64,000 nucleotides of DNA from assembly GCA_001600455.1 (NCBI GenBank), contig BCKC01000011.1, positions 1,329,835 through 1,393,834 of the forward strand. The letters run 5' to 3'. This document shows, one piece after another, positions 12,056 through 23,300 of this stretch (position 1 is the first letter of the stretch; each line of letters starts with the position of its first letter). The notes below the pieces were generated by a model that was not told where the DNA came from, made no database searches, and saw only the letters and a list, made by a program, of their open reading frames with translations. Made by a program: the position numbers and the translations under genes. The DNA is from Endocalyx cinctus. Its lineage: Eukaryota > Ascomycota > Sordariomycetes > Amphisphaeriales > Apiosporaceae.

Positions 12056-12985
12056 GTATGATTATATTTGTGTCTCACACAAGCCAAAAAGCGCACAAAA
12101 CAAAAAGGCGTTCTGTTCTCTCTTGGAGGTTTTCGGTGGGGAGGGGGGAGCAATTTGGGATTTCTATTCTTCTGTGAATTTCAATATATGTATTCATGTA
12201 TTTCTTGCAGATAACCCGGAGCTTAAAAGGGAGAAAGGAAAAGGAGAGGGAGAGAAAGAGAGAGAAGGATGGTTCGGGGAGAAGGGGTGGTGGGATAGTA
12301 GTTACTATTCCAATTGGACCGGGTTTAGAGAAGATATCGTCCAGTGTAATCCACTTCGAAAAAATATTCGTGATAGATATTAGGGGGCCAATCACATTTT
12401 CTTTGATTCCAATACCTGTTATGAACATATACAATGTTAATGCAAGTGTGTATCCATACTCTACTCGCCTTGACATAAACATATGCACTCGACACTTATA
12501 AAAAATCTAGGACAAAAACGAAGAGGTAAGATGAAGAAAAGCGCATCCGACTATGAAACTACTCGAGTGTGGCGGTGATAGAAGCAAACGTAACATGATG
12601 GACGTATGCTGCATCGTAGCAATGAGTCTAAATGGTGGGCTTATCCCATTTCACTTTCCGTTACCTTTCTCATCGGCCTTCCTTTCCATTATACAATACA
12701 CCGGTTGATGACGATTGGGGGGGGGGGGGGGGGGGGGGGGTGTTGTCTAATCGAATCTCCCTCGGAGATGGGTCGATAGCAAGGGTTGCCATTTGGTCCC
12801 TCGTGTTCCCATCCATTTCCCTTTTCCTTCTTCCGTGACATGAGAATATAAGACGTATAGCTATGAATTGCGCTCGTACTGAATTGAACCTAATTTGTGT
12901 TGGTTAAGCGACCTCTAGTTGGTTCGTGTTTGCGTAAATCTCCTTTCTTTCCTCCACAAAGAGGGATGACTATCGTGAATGAAGT
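12056..12985. other. Intergenic region between convergent genes, with a long G tract
   Basis: 3'-3' spacer between the CPS large subunit and NPL4. It contains a purine-rich stretch (12221-12295) and an uninterrupted run of 24 G at 12717-12740. No coding sequence is supported; the ORFs here are low-complexity. Confidence 0.55.
12717..12740 (+). repeat. Homopolymer of 24 consecutive G
   Basis: The + strand reads G without interruption from 12717 to 12740. Such a run can fold into a G-quadruplex and is prone to length change and sequencing error, so its exact length is uncertain. Confidence 0.9.
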
Positions 12986-15253
12986 TTACTTTCGGCGATG
13001 AGATGGCGTTTCATCGTGCTTGATACGTTTTATTTCACGTTCTTCGTTTGAATCACTTAGCCTAACGGCAGCAAGACGCTTAGTAATCCGTGCACCGGAT
13101 CTAGGTGAGGATGATGTAGAGTGTGACGATGCCACGCCGTTCGCTTGAATGCCGAGCACGCTACTACCCATGTCTCCACTTGATGGACGAGGACGCTTTT
13201 TGGGAATTATCTCACCAGTCGATTGTATAATCGCCTCCAATGTCTGCCAGCCGGGCATAGAAAAGAGTTGGTAAGTTTCGGCAAGATCATGCGTCGTTAC
13301 GGCTCGGCAAAGCAGAGCTTCCTCGTCCTAATATTAATTAGTTAGCCAACCTGGCCTTACCTAGCAAACAAGCAACCTGGAAAGCAGCTGAGATGAAGGG
13401 GGTATCACGCGTGACCTGGGACTTACTTTTGATAGGACGCCCATTCCATGGATAAAATTGAGCAGATGAAAATCGGACAAAGAGCCGATTGACTTTCCTC
13501 CGGCCGTATCCATGGCCTTGGCCACCCATTTGAAATCTTGACTTTCGCCCATGATTTCTCGATTCTCTATGGGGAAGCTTGAAGTGTTAAACATAGGTTG
13601 GGGTGTTGAGGGAAAGCCGTGTGTCAGTGTAACGAAGAGATATTCAACCGGAAACGCTGGCTTGGCGCTTTCTTGTACATTCGCACCATATTCGTTGATC
13701 CTGCGATAGAATACCTCTGGTATGTATCGAGTTCGGCTTGTCGAACCATCCTCTTCTTCTTCCGCCTGAACCAGCATGACATTCGGATCCGCCGATGGTT
13801 CTATAATATCTGCTCGAACCATCTCAACGGCCTCGTTGGAGACTTGGTAAGACGATATCGCAATCTGGCCAGTTTCGTCACCCGAGATGATACAGGTGAC
13901 AAAATTTGAACCAAACCTGCCTGTATCACTCCACTTTGTGATTTTAGGATGCTGAGCTTGGAGTCGTGCGGCGAAGCATATCTCGAGAGAGGAGAGATAA
14001 TAAGAATCAGCGTGCCGCTTGCATATTACACTTCCATCACCTACGCCGGAATCCAATAGATCGGTAAATATGACGCCGACTTGCTCTAGCCCGCAGAGCT
14101 TGGCGACGTGATTTACGGCAGTTTCGCTTTCGAAGGCATTCAGAGAAACCCCATCCACCTCGTCAACTTGCGGGACTTCGTATATAGCCTCGACAATGGC
14201 CTTAACGCCAAGAGGAACCTCGGTGTACTCGGCGTACCGGCCGTAGAGGTAACCTATGCGCTGAGCGCCCGTCTTCCGCCACGCGTCGATGAAGTTATTG
14301 ACCACGTCAAAGGAGGAGAACTCGACGTGATCGACCATTCGAAAAGTCTGTGGCTGCAGAGTGATGGCGCTCGGCTGACACTTTGTGCATATGCCCTCGG
14401 GCCACTGAGGATGACCTGAAGGGCAGTCTCGCTTGACACGGAAAAAAGGTTCTCTCAAAGGTGGAATATAGGAGCTACCTAGTTCGGGTTTGTTGGTGGC
14501 AGAATTAATTTTTCGGAGATGAGAATGGAAGGAGAGGTACTTGATTTTCTTGTCGGCTAGATATTGCGGGTTGAAAGGATCGAGAGGCATACAATAATCG
14601 CACATGCCTTTAGGGCCATGCTTACACATACGATCGCGACCCCGGGAAATCTTTCCATCTTCTTTATCTAAGCGGTCATCTAAAGGCGATTGTTTTATGA
14701 CCTCCCACGGGTTTTTGATGATCTGTGTTGGTGATGTTAAAGGCTGGGGGGCTATAGGCATATCCTCGGTAGGCAAGATAGGCTTCCCATTCAGCCTATT
14801 GGTCGAGGAAAGGGGATGGGACGTCTCGGGTACAGCGCTCTCGTGCCCGTTGGCGGAGGTATCCTGGTGCTTGTACGTGATAAATATGAGGTCGCCATGA
14901 CTATCTCGAGGTCAGAAAACACGCTCAGGCAAGACTGTTTAAGAAACGAGGACTAGTATCTAACCGTAATCCTATCTGGGTAAGTGAAACCTTTGCTATC
15001 TCCTTCAATAATCTGGAATCTTTGCCTTGAGCACTAGGCGACATAGATATAGTATGAGGGTCGACAGTAGGCGGCAGTTTATCGACGAGCTATGTTCGGA
15101 CATTTAGTAGCTATACCCAACAAATTTACCTGAGATGTATATATATTTCAAAACAGAACTTCAACGTACCTGACGCCCGAGATCGGCGAATGTATTATTT
15201 TCATCTACCTCTACCCGGATCATACCATCCGGGCCTCGAAGTCGCAGCAACAT
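12986..15253 (-). CDS. NPL4: Nuclear protein localization protein 4 (Npl4), Cdc48-Ufd1-Npl4 complex
   Basis: Four exons: 15253-15170, 15089-14965, 14900-13427 and 13327-12986, giving 674 aa. Npl4 pairs with Ufd1 as the cofactor that brings polyubiquitinated proteins to the Cdc48/p97 unfoldase in ERAD and chromatin extraction. Exons 1-2 encode the ubiquitin-like N-terminus ([16 protein letters not shown]). The Npl4 zinc finger begins near residue 158 ([20 protein letters not shown]) and is followed by [17 protein letters not shown]. The MPN-like NPL4 domain (about residues 200-550) includes [20 protein letters not shown]. The C-terminal part (MGVLSK joined to [10 protein letters not shown]) is followed by a basic, disordered tail. 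There is no NZF finger, as is usual in fungi. Each intron has canonical ends and the phases close. Length is slightly above the yeast protein. Confidence 0.94.
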
Positions 15254-16661
15254 GATGTGGTATGTGGTAATATAGTCTTCTGCTGGATCGTGTGGTTGTT
15301 AGGGTATTATTGGTATTGCGGGGGAAAGAAAGCTTTAAGAGATAAGCTTCTTGGTGGGAGGCTTTGATTATATGTAACCTAGATCATAAATTATAAGAAT
15401 TAAAAGAATTAAATAGAATGATCTGGGTATGGGTGAGGGTGGTAATGCTGGTGATTCGGTAGAAAGAAAGGGTAAGAATTCTTAACGTAGGTATGTCTGG
15501 TATGTACTTTGCAGAAAGTGTGAAAGGTCCACGGGTCCGTCATAGTATGTACCTACCTATGCATGTGCTAGACGAAGCTTTTAACGCGAATGTATATGTA
15601 CCTACCTACCTAGGAGGTACCTAATGAACTTACTATATATACCTACCAGTAGGTACTTACCTACTGTAGATATCAGGTACCTAAGGTACCTAAAGCTAGT
15701 ACATTAACAGGCAACCAGTGAAACTGGAGATTATGACGCATTGTGGGATATTTGAGTACTGTAGTATGTACGGAGTATTATGGTACCTACTCCGTACTGT
15801 CTGTCCTCTTAGATAATCAAGGTCGCTTAGTACTACTTACAAGCACGCATTAATTAATGCTGTATTATGCAGTTTGCATCCAATACGTATTGGATGCCAG
15901 GTATGTCAAGTTAGTACGATTAAAATACTCTGTCCATGGTGTTTTCTTACAAAAACCGTTGGAATTTTAGATGAAGATATGAACCACATTTTTTTATTAC
16001 TGTAGAAATAAGGACCTGATACTTTCTCTTCCTCCCTCTCTCTCTCTCTCTCTCTCTGTCTACCCTCAACTTATTGATATCTGAAAAAAAAAAAAATATT
16101 GTCCTTTTGGATACTTCTGATTCTGAACATATACCTTTTTCATTTTGCTTTCACCGTTTCCCAGTGTTCACTTGAATCTTGACATGACCTAAAAGTGGAC
16201 AACTACATATTATTATATTTTTTTTTCTCTTCTTTTTCTTTTGGGACTCGGTCTTCCCCTCTAAGAGGCCATCGGTTTTCTTGTCTTTTCCACGCCCCCA
16301 CGTTTGCCTAATCGAGCCTCATCGTTTCGACCCATCTGCATAAGCAAAAGAATGAATATCGTCACCCTCTCTGGTGTTTAAAAAAGAAAGAAAAGAATGC
16401 CGCCTAATTTTACAAAGGATAAAAACACAAACCGAATTTTAAAAAGGCTCGGCGATCGTCTGCCGTGCAACCTTATGCTCTCGAGTGACTTGTCGTACGA
16501 TATCATACCCACGTATAGTAGTCATCTAGGTTCGCATATCATATGTCGTCGTCTTATACAATCCCAGTGACCGAATATGTATTTGGGCGTCTTTCCATCT
16601 ATACTGAGTGAATTTCTCAATATCTTTCGTTAAGTCGTCCAAGGTCTCTGAAATGCCTCCT
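15254..16661. other. Intergenic region with palindromes and repeat clusters
   Basis: Spacer between the NPL4 start and the end of the PWWP gene (same strand). It holds the NPL4 promoter, a TAGGTACC cluster (about 15542-15690), a perfect 10-bp inverted repeat (15768-15777 with 15788-15797), two perfect palindromes (15847-15860 and 15876-15897) and a CT dinucleotide run (16034-16057). No gene is supported. Confidence 0.55.
15876..15897. repeat. Perfect 22-bp palindrome
   Basis: The half-site GCATCCAATAC is followed directly by its exact reverse complement, with no loop. A second perfect 14-bp palindrome (GCATTAATTAATGC) lies just before it at 15847-15860. They could be binding sites for a dimeric factor or chance AT-rich structures; nothing nearby decides this. 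Confidence 0.85.
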
Positions 16662-18944
16662 TCAAGCCGTCGTCTCCATAGCTGAAGGCTCGTCTGCTTC
16701 ATCATCCTGATATCCACGTTAGCTGGTAACTATAACCATATATATATTCAGATCTATCGACGAGAGATTGTGAAAAGGGGCACATACTCCGACTTTCTTG
16801 CTTTCTGCTGCATCACTCTTGGAATCTGCTTCCTTTGTAGAATCCGGCTTTGCCTTCGCGCCTTCCGTCTCCGAGTCGGCCTTCTTCTCTGCGTTGTCAT
16901 GGACTCCGTTGGCGCCTTTCTTCTCGCTCTTCCCGGCGTCCGAAACAGCGCCATTAACGCCGTTCGCGGAGGTCGGAACGTCGACAGCTAGAAGTTTATT
17001 CCACTTATCTAACAGCGTTTGGGATCGGGGTTTAAACTGAAACTCTTCCTCTTTCGGAATCGTCTCTAGCTTCAAGATTGCCTTGAGGACCTTGTTGATC
17101 TTGGTGGCGCGGATAATGCTGACTTCGAGATCAGGGCACTGTTCGAGCTTGGCAAGGAAGTCCGACATTGACTTCATCTCTTCCTCTTTTGGCTCTTGCT
17201 CACGAAGCAAGAGACCTTTCTGGAGCCGATGTCGTAGGAACAGAATTTCTCTCTATACAAACGAATTAGAGAATCGCTCACGTGCTTACGTGGGTGTTTG
17301 TAAAACTTACCTCTCTCCGATTATGTAGGTCTGCCGGTGTTGCTTCTGGCTCTTTGGGGGCTGTGGTTCCTTTTTCCTTCTTACCATCGCCATCTTTAGC
17401 ACTTTTAGCCGACTTCGCCTTATCCTTGCCTCCTTTGGTAGACTCCTTCGATGCAGCGGCAGACTGAGCACCATTAGTTGCCTTGGGGGTAGACGAGTTT
17501 GTGATTTTGATCTTCGTCTTCTTAACCGAGTCAGAGCGCTGTGGAGTCTGATCAGTGGTAAGCAAATGAATAACCGGTGATTTGGAACGGTCTTCTGTAG
17601 TACTTACCCCGTTATCGTCTTCAGCCTTACGTTTCTTGGATTTGGACTTCTTCTCGACAGTCTCCGTTCCATCCCCATCCTCTGCATCAGCCATAGAGAC
17701 GTCGCCGTCTTCGTCGGTGGCAGACTTGGCAACTTTCTTGGGAGTCTTCACCTTGGCAGCTTTCTTCGCTTCCATAGCCGCAATCTTTTCTAGACGTTGC
17801 TCCTCAAATTCCTCGAGAACATGCTTATAGTAGTCTAGATCATTTTGATCGGCAGCAAGTAAGTGTGCTTTCTGAAGGTCCTTTCGCATCTTCGCCGTGA
17901 CGAGATCAGCAACGGTGGTTGGGTCAAGCTCGCTAAGGTCAGTATTAGGAGTCCAAGAGCTAGATCCAAGTTAGCCATCGTTACTTTCAGGGGCATCGAG
18001 CTAAGTTGCAAAGTAATAAGACGGGGGAGACTAACAATTCGTTTGTGTGGAGGTACATGACAGCGAAAGTCCTATCTGCAATGCGCTTGCCGCCGTCGGC
18101 GAAATCTTCTCGGTAGGTGCCATCCGGCCTAGCTGCCGTGACTGGCCTAGAATTTTTCATGTTGAGGGGAAGCATGTCTTCGTCGCAGATAACCACAGGC
18201 CATGGTGGGAAGCCTTTGAGCTTTGCAAAATAATGTTCACCAGGTTTTGCATCGGTGTGCAAGATCTTAGCCTTGGAGGCTTTCTTGTTTAGCTTTTTGG
18301 TCTTATCCGCAACACCAGAAGATCTGCGACGTGACTTGGACTTGTCACCACTCGGGGTTGCACCATCAGCTTCAGCCGTGGAATTGTCGGCGGCAGCTTC
18401 CGGGATGGCAGCTTCCTTGTCAGATTTACTAGGCTTTTCGGGCTCCGTTTTTGTCTCGGCAGTAGACTCGGCATTGTCGTCGCTCGACTTATCTTTCATG
18501 TCTATGTCGGTATTAGAGGGGGCAGCAGAAGCGACGGAGGTTTCAGGGGCAGAGTCTGAGCGAAAGTAAGTTAGTCGCCGAAAGGAAAGAGGAAGAATAG
18601 AGATGAGAGAGAGAATAAAAAACATCATGCAGGATTAAGCAGGCGATGATTGGTTATGTATGAATGTAGATTCAATGATAAGGTAGATAATCAGGAAGGT
18701 AAGAGACAAGCAGATGAAATGTTATCATAATCAATAGCAACTCACCTTTGGCCACGGTAGACTTCTGTTCTTCAGGTTTAGACTCGTCGGTAGAAGCAGG
18801 TGCAGCCTCGGAATCGCTCGCTTTAGTATCGGCGACAGGTGCGACAGATTCTGAGGTAGAAGCGTCAACAGTTGTGTCGGGCGCGGTAGATGCAACTTCC
18901 GCAGGCTGCGCGACGGCAGCTTGCCCAGTTGGCTCATCAGACAT
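16662..18944 (-). CDS. PWWP domain chromatin protein (Pdp3/Ioc4-like)
   Basis: Six exons: 18944-18746, 18555-18036, 17959-17608, 17547-17311, 17252-16788 and 16706-16662, giving 605 aa. Residues about 170-240 form a PWWP domain (GEHYFAKLKGFPPWPVVICD), which reads methylated lysine, typically H3K36me3, in nucleosomes. The N-terminus is acidic and Ala/Ser/Thr-rich, and the middle is a lysine-rich disordered linker with basic stretches such as KKSKSKKRK. Residues about 437-530 form a helical domain (FLAKLEQCPDLEVSIIRATK, LLDKWNKLL) like the TFIIS N-terminal/LEDGF integrase-binding fold. In yeasts, PWWP proteins sit in NuA3 or Isw1 complexes; which one applies here is not shown by sequence. The last short exon is my inference: a GTATGT donor, a CTAAC branch point and a CAG acceptor give the acidic end GDDEADEPSAMETTA. 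Reading through the donor instead would end at 16719. Confidence 0.82.
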
Positions 18945-20355
18945 GATAACTAATCTTAGTTAAGAGGACTAGCGATGGGATTATGTATCTATATATATAT
19001 TTGGACAGATAGATATAATGAATTGCCGATGAATTGTGGTGTGACGTGTAATATAATTGTTACGATGCGATCGCGAGTTGTGTTGTTTTTAAAAAAAAAA
19101 AAAAAAAAAGAGAAAAAGTTATGTATGTGGAAGTGTGCTTGTTCTGAATAAATTTGGGGCGGGAAAGAGAAAACGCGTCAAAAAAAAAGTTCCAGGATTT
19201 ATTCACAGCCCCGATAGAAAACTAAACCCATAGAAATCCTTGACGATTCCCAATTGAGATTGCACCTTATTCTATGAGATCACTTTTAAATTGTTGATTC
19301 AGATAGAAATAAAAATAAAATAGATTTAAGAGGGATAAGATAATAGAGAAAAGGGTAATGCAAATATAGTAATCGAATATAAGAATAAAAGAAAAGATAT
19401 CATAAAAGATTGGGATGGAAATAAAATAAAAATAAAATAAAATAAAATAATGGGAAAAGGAATAAGAAGGAGGATAAGATAGAGAGAAAGGTAGAAGAAA
19501 AGAGAAGAAGAAATAAATGAATTTGCACGGTATTGGCGACCTTCTCTGAAAGACGAATTGTAAATCAGTCAGTAAGTAAATAAGTACCAGATAGTCTTGG
19601 TAGTTGAATATGTAAATGTAAGTACCTAGGTAGGTAGGTAAATAATATGTGTTTACTCTTACTTCTTCCCTCTCGCTCTCTCTCTCTCTCTCTCCAGTAT
19701 TGATCAATCATCATTCATAGTCAAAAGATCCATCGATACTTAAAAGGATGGGATTGCACGTGACCTCCAATGAGATAAATCCATCTATGGATGGTTCCAG
19801 TTGTTGTCTTAACACGAACCCCCCTCCCTACCTGTTTGTTACGTTACCTGTTCCCCAAGACTTAAGTCAGCAAAGGTACAAAGTAGACAAAGCACCCTTT
19901 ACTATGTAGATATTCAGGACGTCAAGGCAAGGGCTGGTCGTACTTAGTACATACCTTAGTATTACTACTTACTATTTAACCAACCTCTCTGTACATAAAA
20001 AATTATACACTCGCATTCTTTGCATCGAAGTCATCGAGTTGCCAAGTTTCAAGCTCGCCAACATGATAACCATTCACGGTTCTTAGAGTTGGTTGTTGTT
20101 TGTTTGCTGCTGCTGCTGCTGCTGCCTGTCAAGAAGTAATACTGTGCCATATACCCGTCTCATCACATAGTAAATAAGCATTCTGCATCGACTTAGATTG
20201 ATCATTCATAGAACCCTAGATTTCATTCCGAATTGATTGAGACATGAAAATAAATACCTCTATCTTCTCTCAAGTGCTATTTTCTTCTTCCGATTCTTCT
20301 CTATATGTGCAAGTTAAGCTTTCAGCTTTGTCAGAAAAGGGAGAATCACCTTTGC
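18945..20355. promoter_or_regulatory. Upstream region of the PWWP gene and 3' flank of BRR2
   Basis: No gene is supported. The segment 19290-19510 is almost entirely A and G on the + strand (rich in AAATAAAAT units), hence pyrimidine-rich on the coding strand of the PWWP gene; this resembles a fungal CT-rich leader or promoter. Also present: an A run at 19091-19108, a CT run near 19672-19694, a short CCTAGGTAGG repeat (19624-19640) and a CTG triplet run at about 20106-20123. Confidence 0.5.
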
Positions 20356-23300
20356 CTATTCACTATCCTCCTCCTCATCCTCTTCCTCCTCATCAGAATC
20401 CACATCCATACCCTCTGCCACGTTGACGGAGAAAGATGGCTCCTGATCCACACCAATATAACTATCGCTCATCAAGAATAGTTTGAGATCGTGACGTCCT
20501 GGTGTTGGTACTGTGTACTCCAATCGCACCTTCAACTGGCGCCCTATGGTGACCCGCTTGATGGCAAGGAGAGTCTTCGTGCTTTCCTCTCCCACTATAA
20601 GCCACCAATTCTCCATCTTCTTCACTGGGTAGAATGGAGCGTGTACTGTCGTGTCCACCTCACCCTCCTCTTCCTCCACCTCGCGCTCAATCTGCACATT
20701 CATGAACGCCGGCTCACCAGCATGGATGTTGTCCTCGTCAATTAATTCAAATTCGAGGGAGATGTCGGGATACTTATTATTCGTGAAAGCTGCAGCCTGC
20801 GCCAACTGGGCTTGTGACAGGCCTAATCGTTTGATGAGAGTACCGTAGTTCGGGTTCTCGTCCGGATTCATCGCTTCCATGAAATCGATGACGTCCTTGA
20901 TTCTGTGAGAAACGGGGTTAGTATGCAGTCCCTTGAGGCTAAAATCTTGACAATGTACATACTCAAATTCATTTGCCACTTTCACTACTTCCGGTGTGAA
21001 GTGAGGGATTTGCTTCAGAGGACTATCTCTATCCCACATAGCCTGGACAACCATCTGGGACATTTCCATGGCATTCATGGCATTAAGATGACCATCGGAC
21101 GAGAGGACATCGACCGTGGCACTTAAGAGACTAAGCACCTTTGATAATACCACCTCCTGATCCTTGGCAAGATCTATCGGCAGTTGCATCCTCGAGAAGT
21201 GCGCTTGGAGAAGTACGAACGCTTTGAAGTGTGGTGAATCAAACGCAGCATCCGACATCTTTACCGGTACTCGATCATATATACGCCGAAGAATACCGTC
21301 TTCGTGGCGACGAATCTGTATAGACTCAAATTCCGTCGCTGATGTCACGATCTCAAGAATTCCCTTCAGTTTAGTTCGAGCAGTCAACGACAGCAGGAAC
21401 GTGTGCATTGTGATATACGAGATGTTGTAATAGGCCGCGATCATGGCTGCGTTTTGAGGAGCCACGGAACCATCTTCTTCGTCGAAATCAATGATCTTGG
21501 ACTCGGTCAGTTCCTTGAGAGTCGCTTCAGCCATGTCTGAGAGATAAGCGCTCAAAACATCTGGGGAATTATTCGCCAAGTTATAATAGCTTGGATTTGC
21601 TAATAGTCGTCGGTAGAAATACGTGAAGGTTGTCCAGCTCAGCGCCTCTTCGCCCGATTCAATCATCTTCGTGCTAATCTCTGTGACAAAAGCGTCATGC
21701 ATAAAATTGTGCAGATGCGACTCGACCGGGAGGGCCTCCTCAAGGAACTTTTTGAAATAAGCTCGCCTGACTGCCGGAACCATAAGAACACCTCGGCTTC
21801 GCCCATCTTTCGAAGGACGCAAAGCTTTGCCGAACATTTGTAAGACCTCGCTCAACTGGTAATCCACGTATCTATGCTCGCGTCCTTCAAAGTATTGGGT
21901 GCCCATCACTATGACTAGATGGGCAACACAATCTAGCTCCCAACAAACATCGCGAGAGGCGATCAAAACTTGGATAGCACCTTGTTTGTAAAGATGTAGT
22001 ACGATACGCTTATCGTTCTGACTGAGAGCTTCGTGGTAGTAACCTACACCATGGGAAAGGGCTTCCGCCAAAGCCTCTTCATGAACGCGTTCCAAAAGCG
22101 GACGTAACTGATCTACGTCAACGTGAAGGAATCTATCTTCGTCATCATCGGCCAGACAAGCCGAAAGCAAGTCACGAGCTGTAGATCTTGATTGCTTGCG
22201 GTTGGGGACGAAGATTATGGCAGGCTGGTCTGGAGAGAGCTCCGTGATTGCAAGGTAAGTCGGTTTTGCCATTGCAAGCATTAAAGAAGGAAAGTGTGGG
22301 ATGGAGAAGGATTGGATACGTAATTCCATCGGTACCGGCCGAACGTGCGGGCTAAAATTATACATGTCCTTTTTCTTCGCTTCTATCCATTCGCCGATAT
22401 CTCGGGGATCGGCCAGGGAGACGCTCAGCCCAATTATTCTCAGAGGCAATTCGGTGCTGGAGCGGATGTGATTCATTCGAGACACAATGATCTCGTAAAT
22501 ATATCCCATCGGCCCACCAAGCAAATGGAGTTCGTCAGCGATAAAGAGCTCAACGGTGAGGATGTTCTTACGTCTCTGCCACTGCCTGGACAAGACGTCC
22601 CACTGAGTCGGAGTGGCTAAAATCAAGTCGCCCTTCTCAAGGAGCTTCAAGTCAGTTGCCGTTTCGCCAGTTAATTTGACTATTTCTTTACCGCCACGAA
22701 GATGGCTTAGTCGCTTTTGCCAATCTTGAAGTCTCGTATCAACTAGTTCTTGGAACGGGGCAATATAGACGGCTCGACCAACTTCGGGTTTAGACCAGTA
22801 TCGTAGGAGTGCGAATTCCGCGCAGACGGTTTTGCCGCTACCAGTCGGAGCTCCAATGAAGACATTGTCATCGGTGTTGAATAGAGAGTTGAAAGTCTGG
22901 GTCTGAATCTTGTTGAAGTAGCCCCAGCCATCATACAAATTTGAATAATCTTTAGCCTTCAAGGCCGAAACCGGGAGAGGTTGCAGGTCGAGAAGCTGAG
23001 TATGAGGCGGAAACTTCTTTGGGAGTACAAGTTTCTGGAACGACAGAGGGAATCGACTTTCCGAGTGCATCCATCGATCAGAGATGAGGGAAATAAAGTA
23101 GTTAGGCGGCATCGGCTCCGTAATCGGAACGGTAAAATTCACCACATGCTCGTTTTCTTCTGAAGTGGCATAATTCTTTCGTAGGAGGAATTGATCTTGG
23201 AAGAGAATATCCTCACCATCGCAGTCTTCTACTAAGATCCAGAAACTTTCTGCATTTCCGTGGACTTCATCGTCCCATTCAAAGTTGGGTGTGATGTTCA

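Noticed and set aside
16526..16717. Possible long final exon of the PWWP gene (stop at 16526)
   Set aside because: It would need a less suitable acceptor; the acceptor nearest the branch site gives a short acidic tail ending at 16662. Kept only as an alternative.
19267..19707. 146-aa Phe/Tyr/Leu-rich ORF
   Set aside because: Arises from a polypurine/polypyrimidine tract; composition alone explains it.
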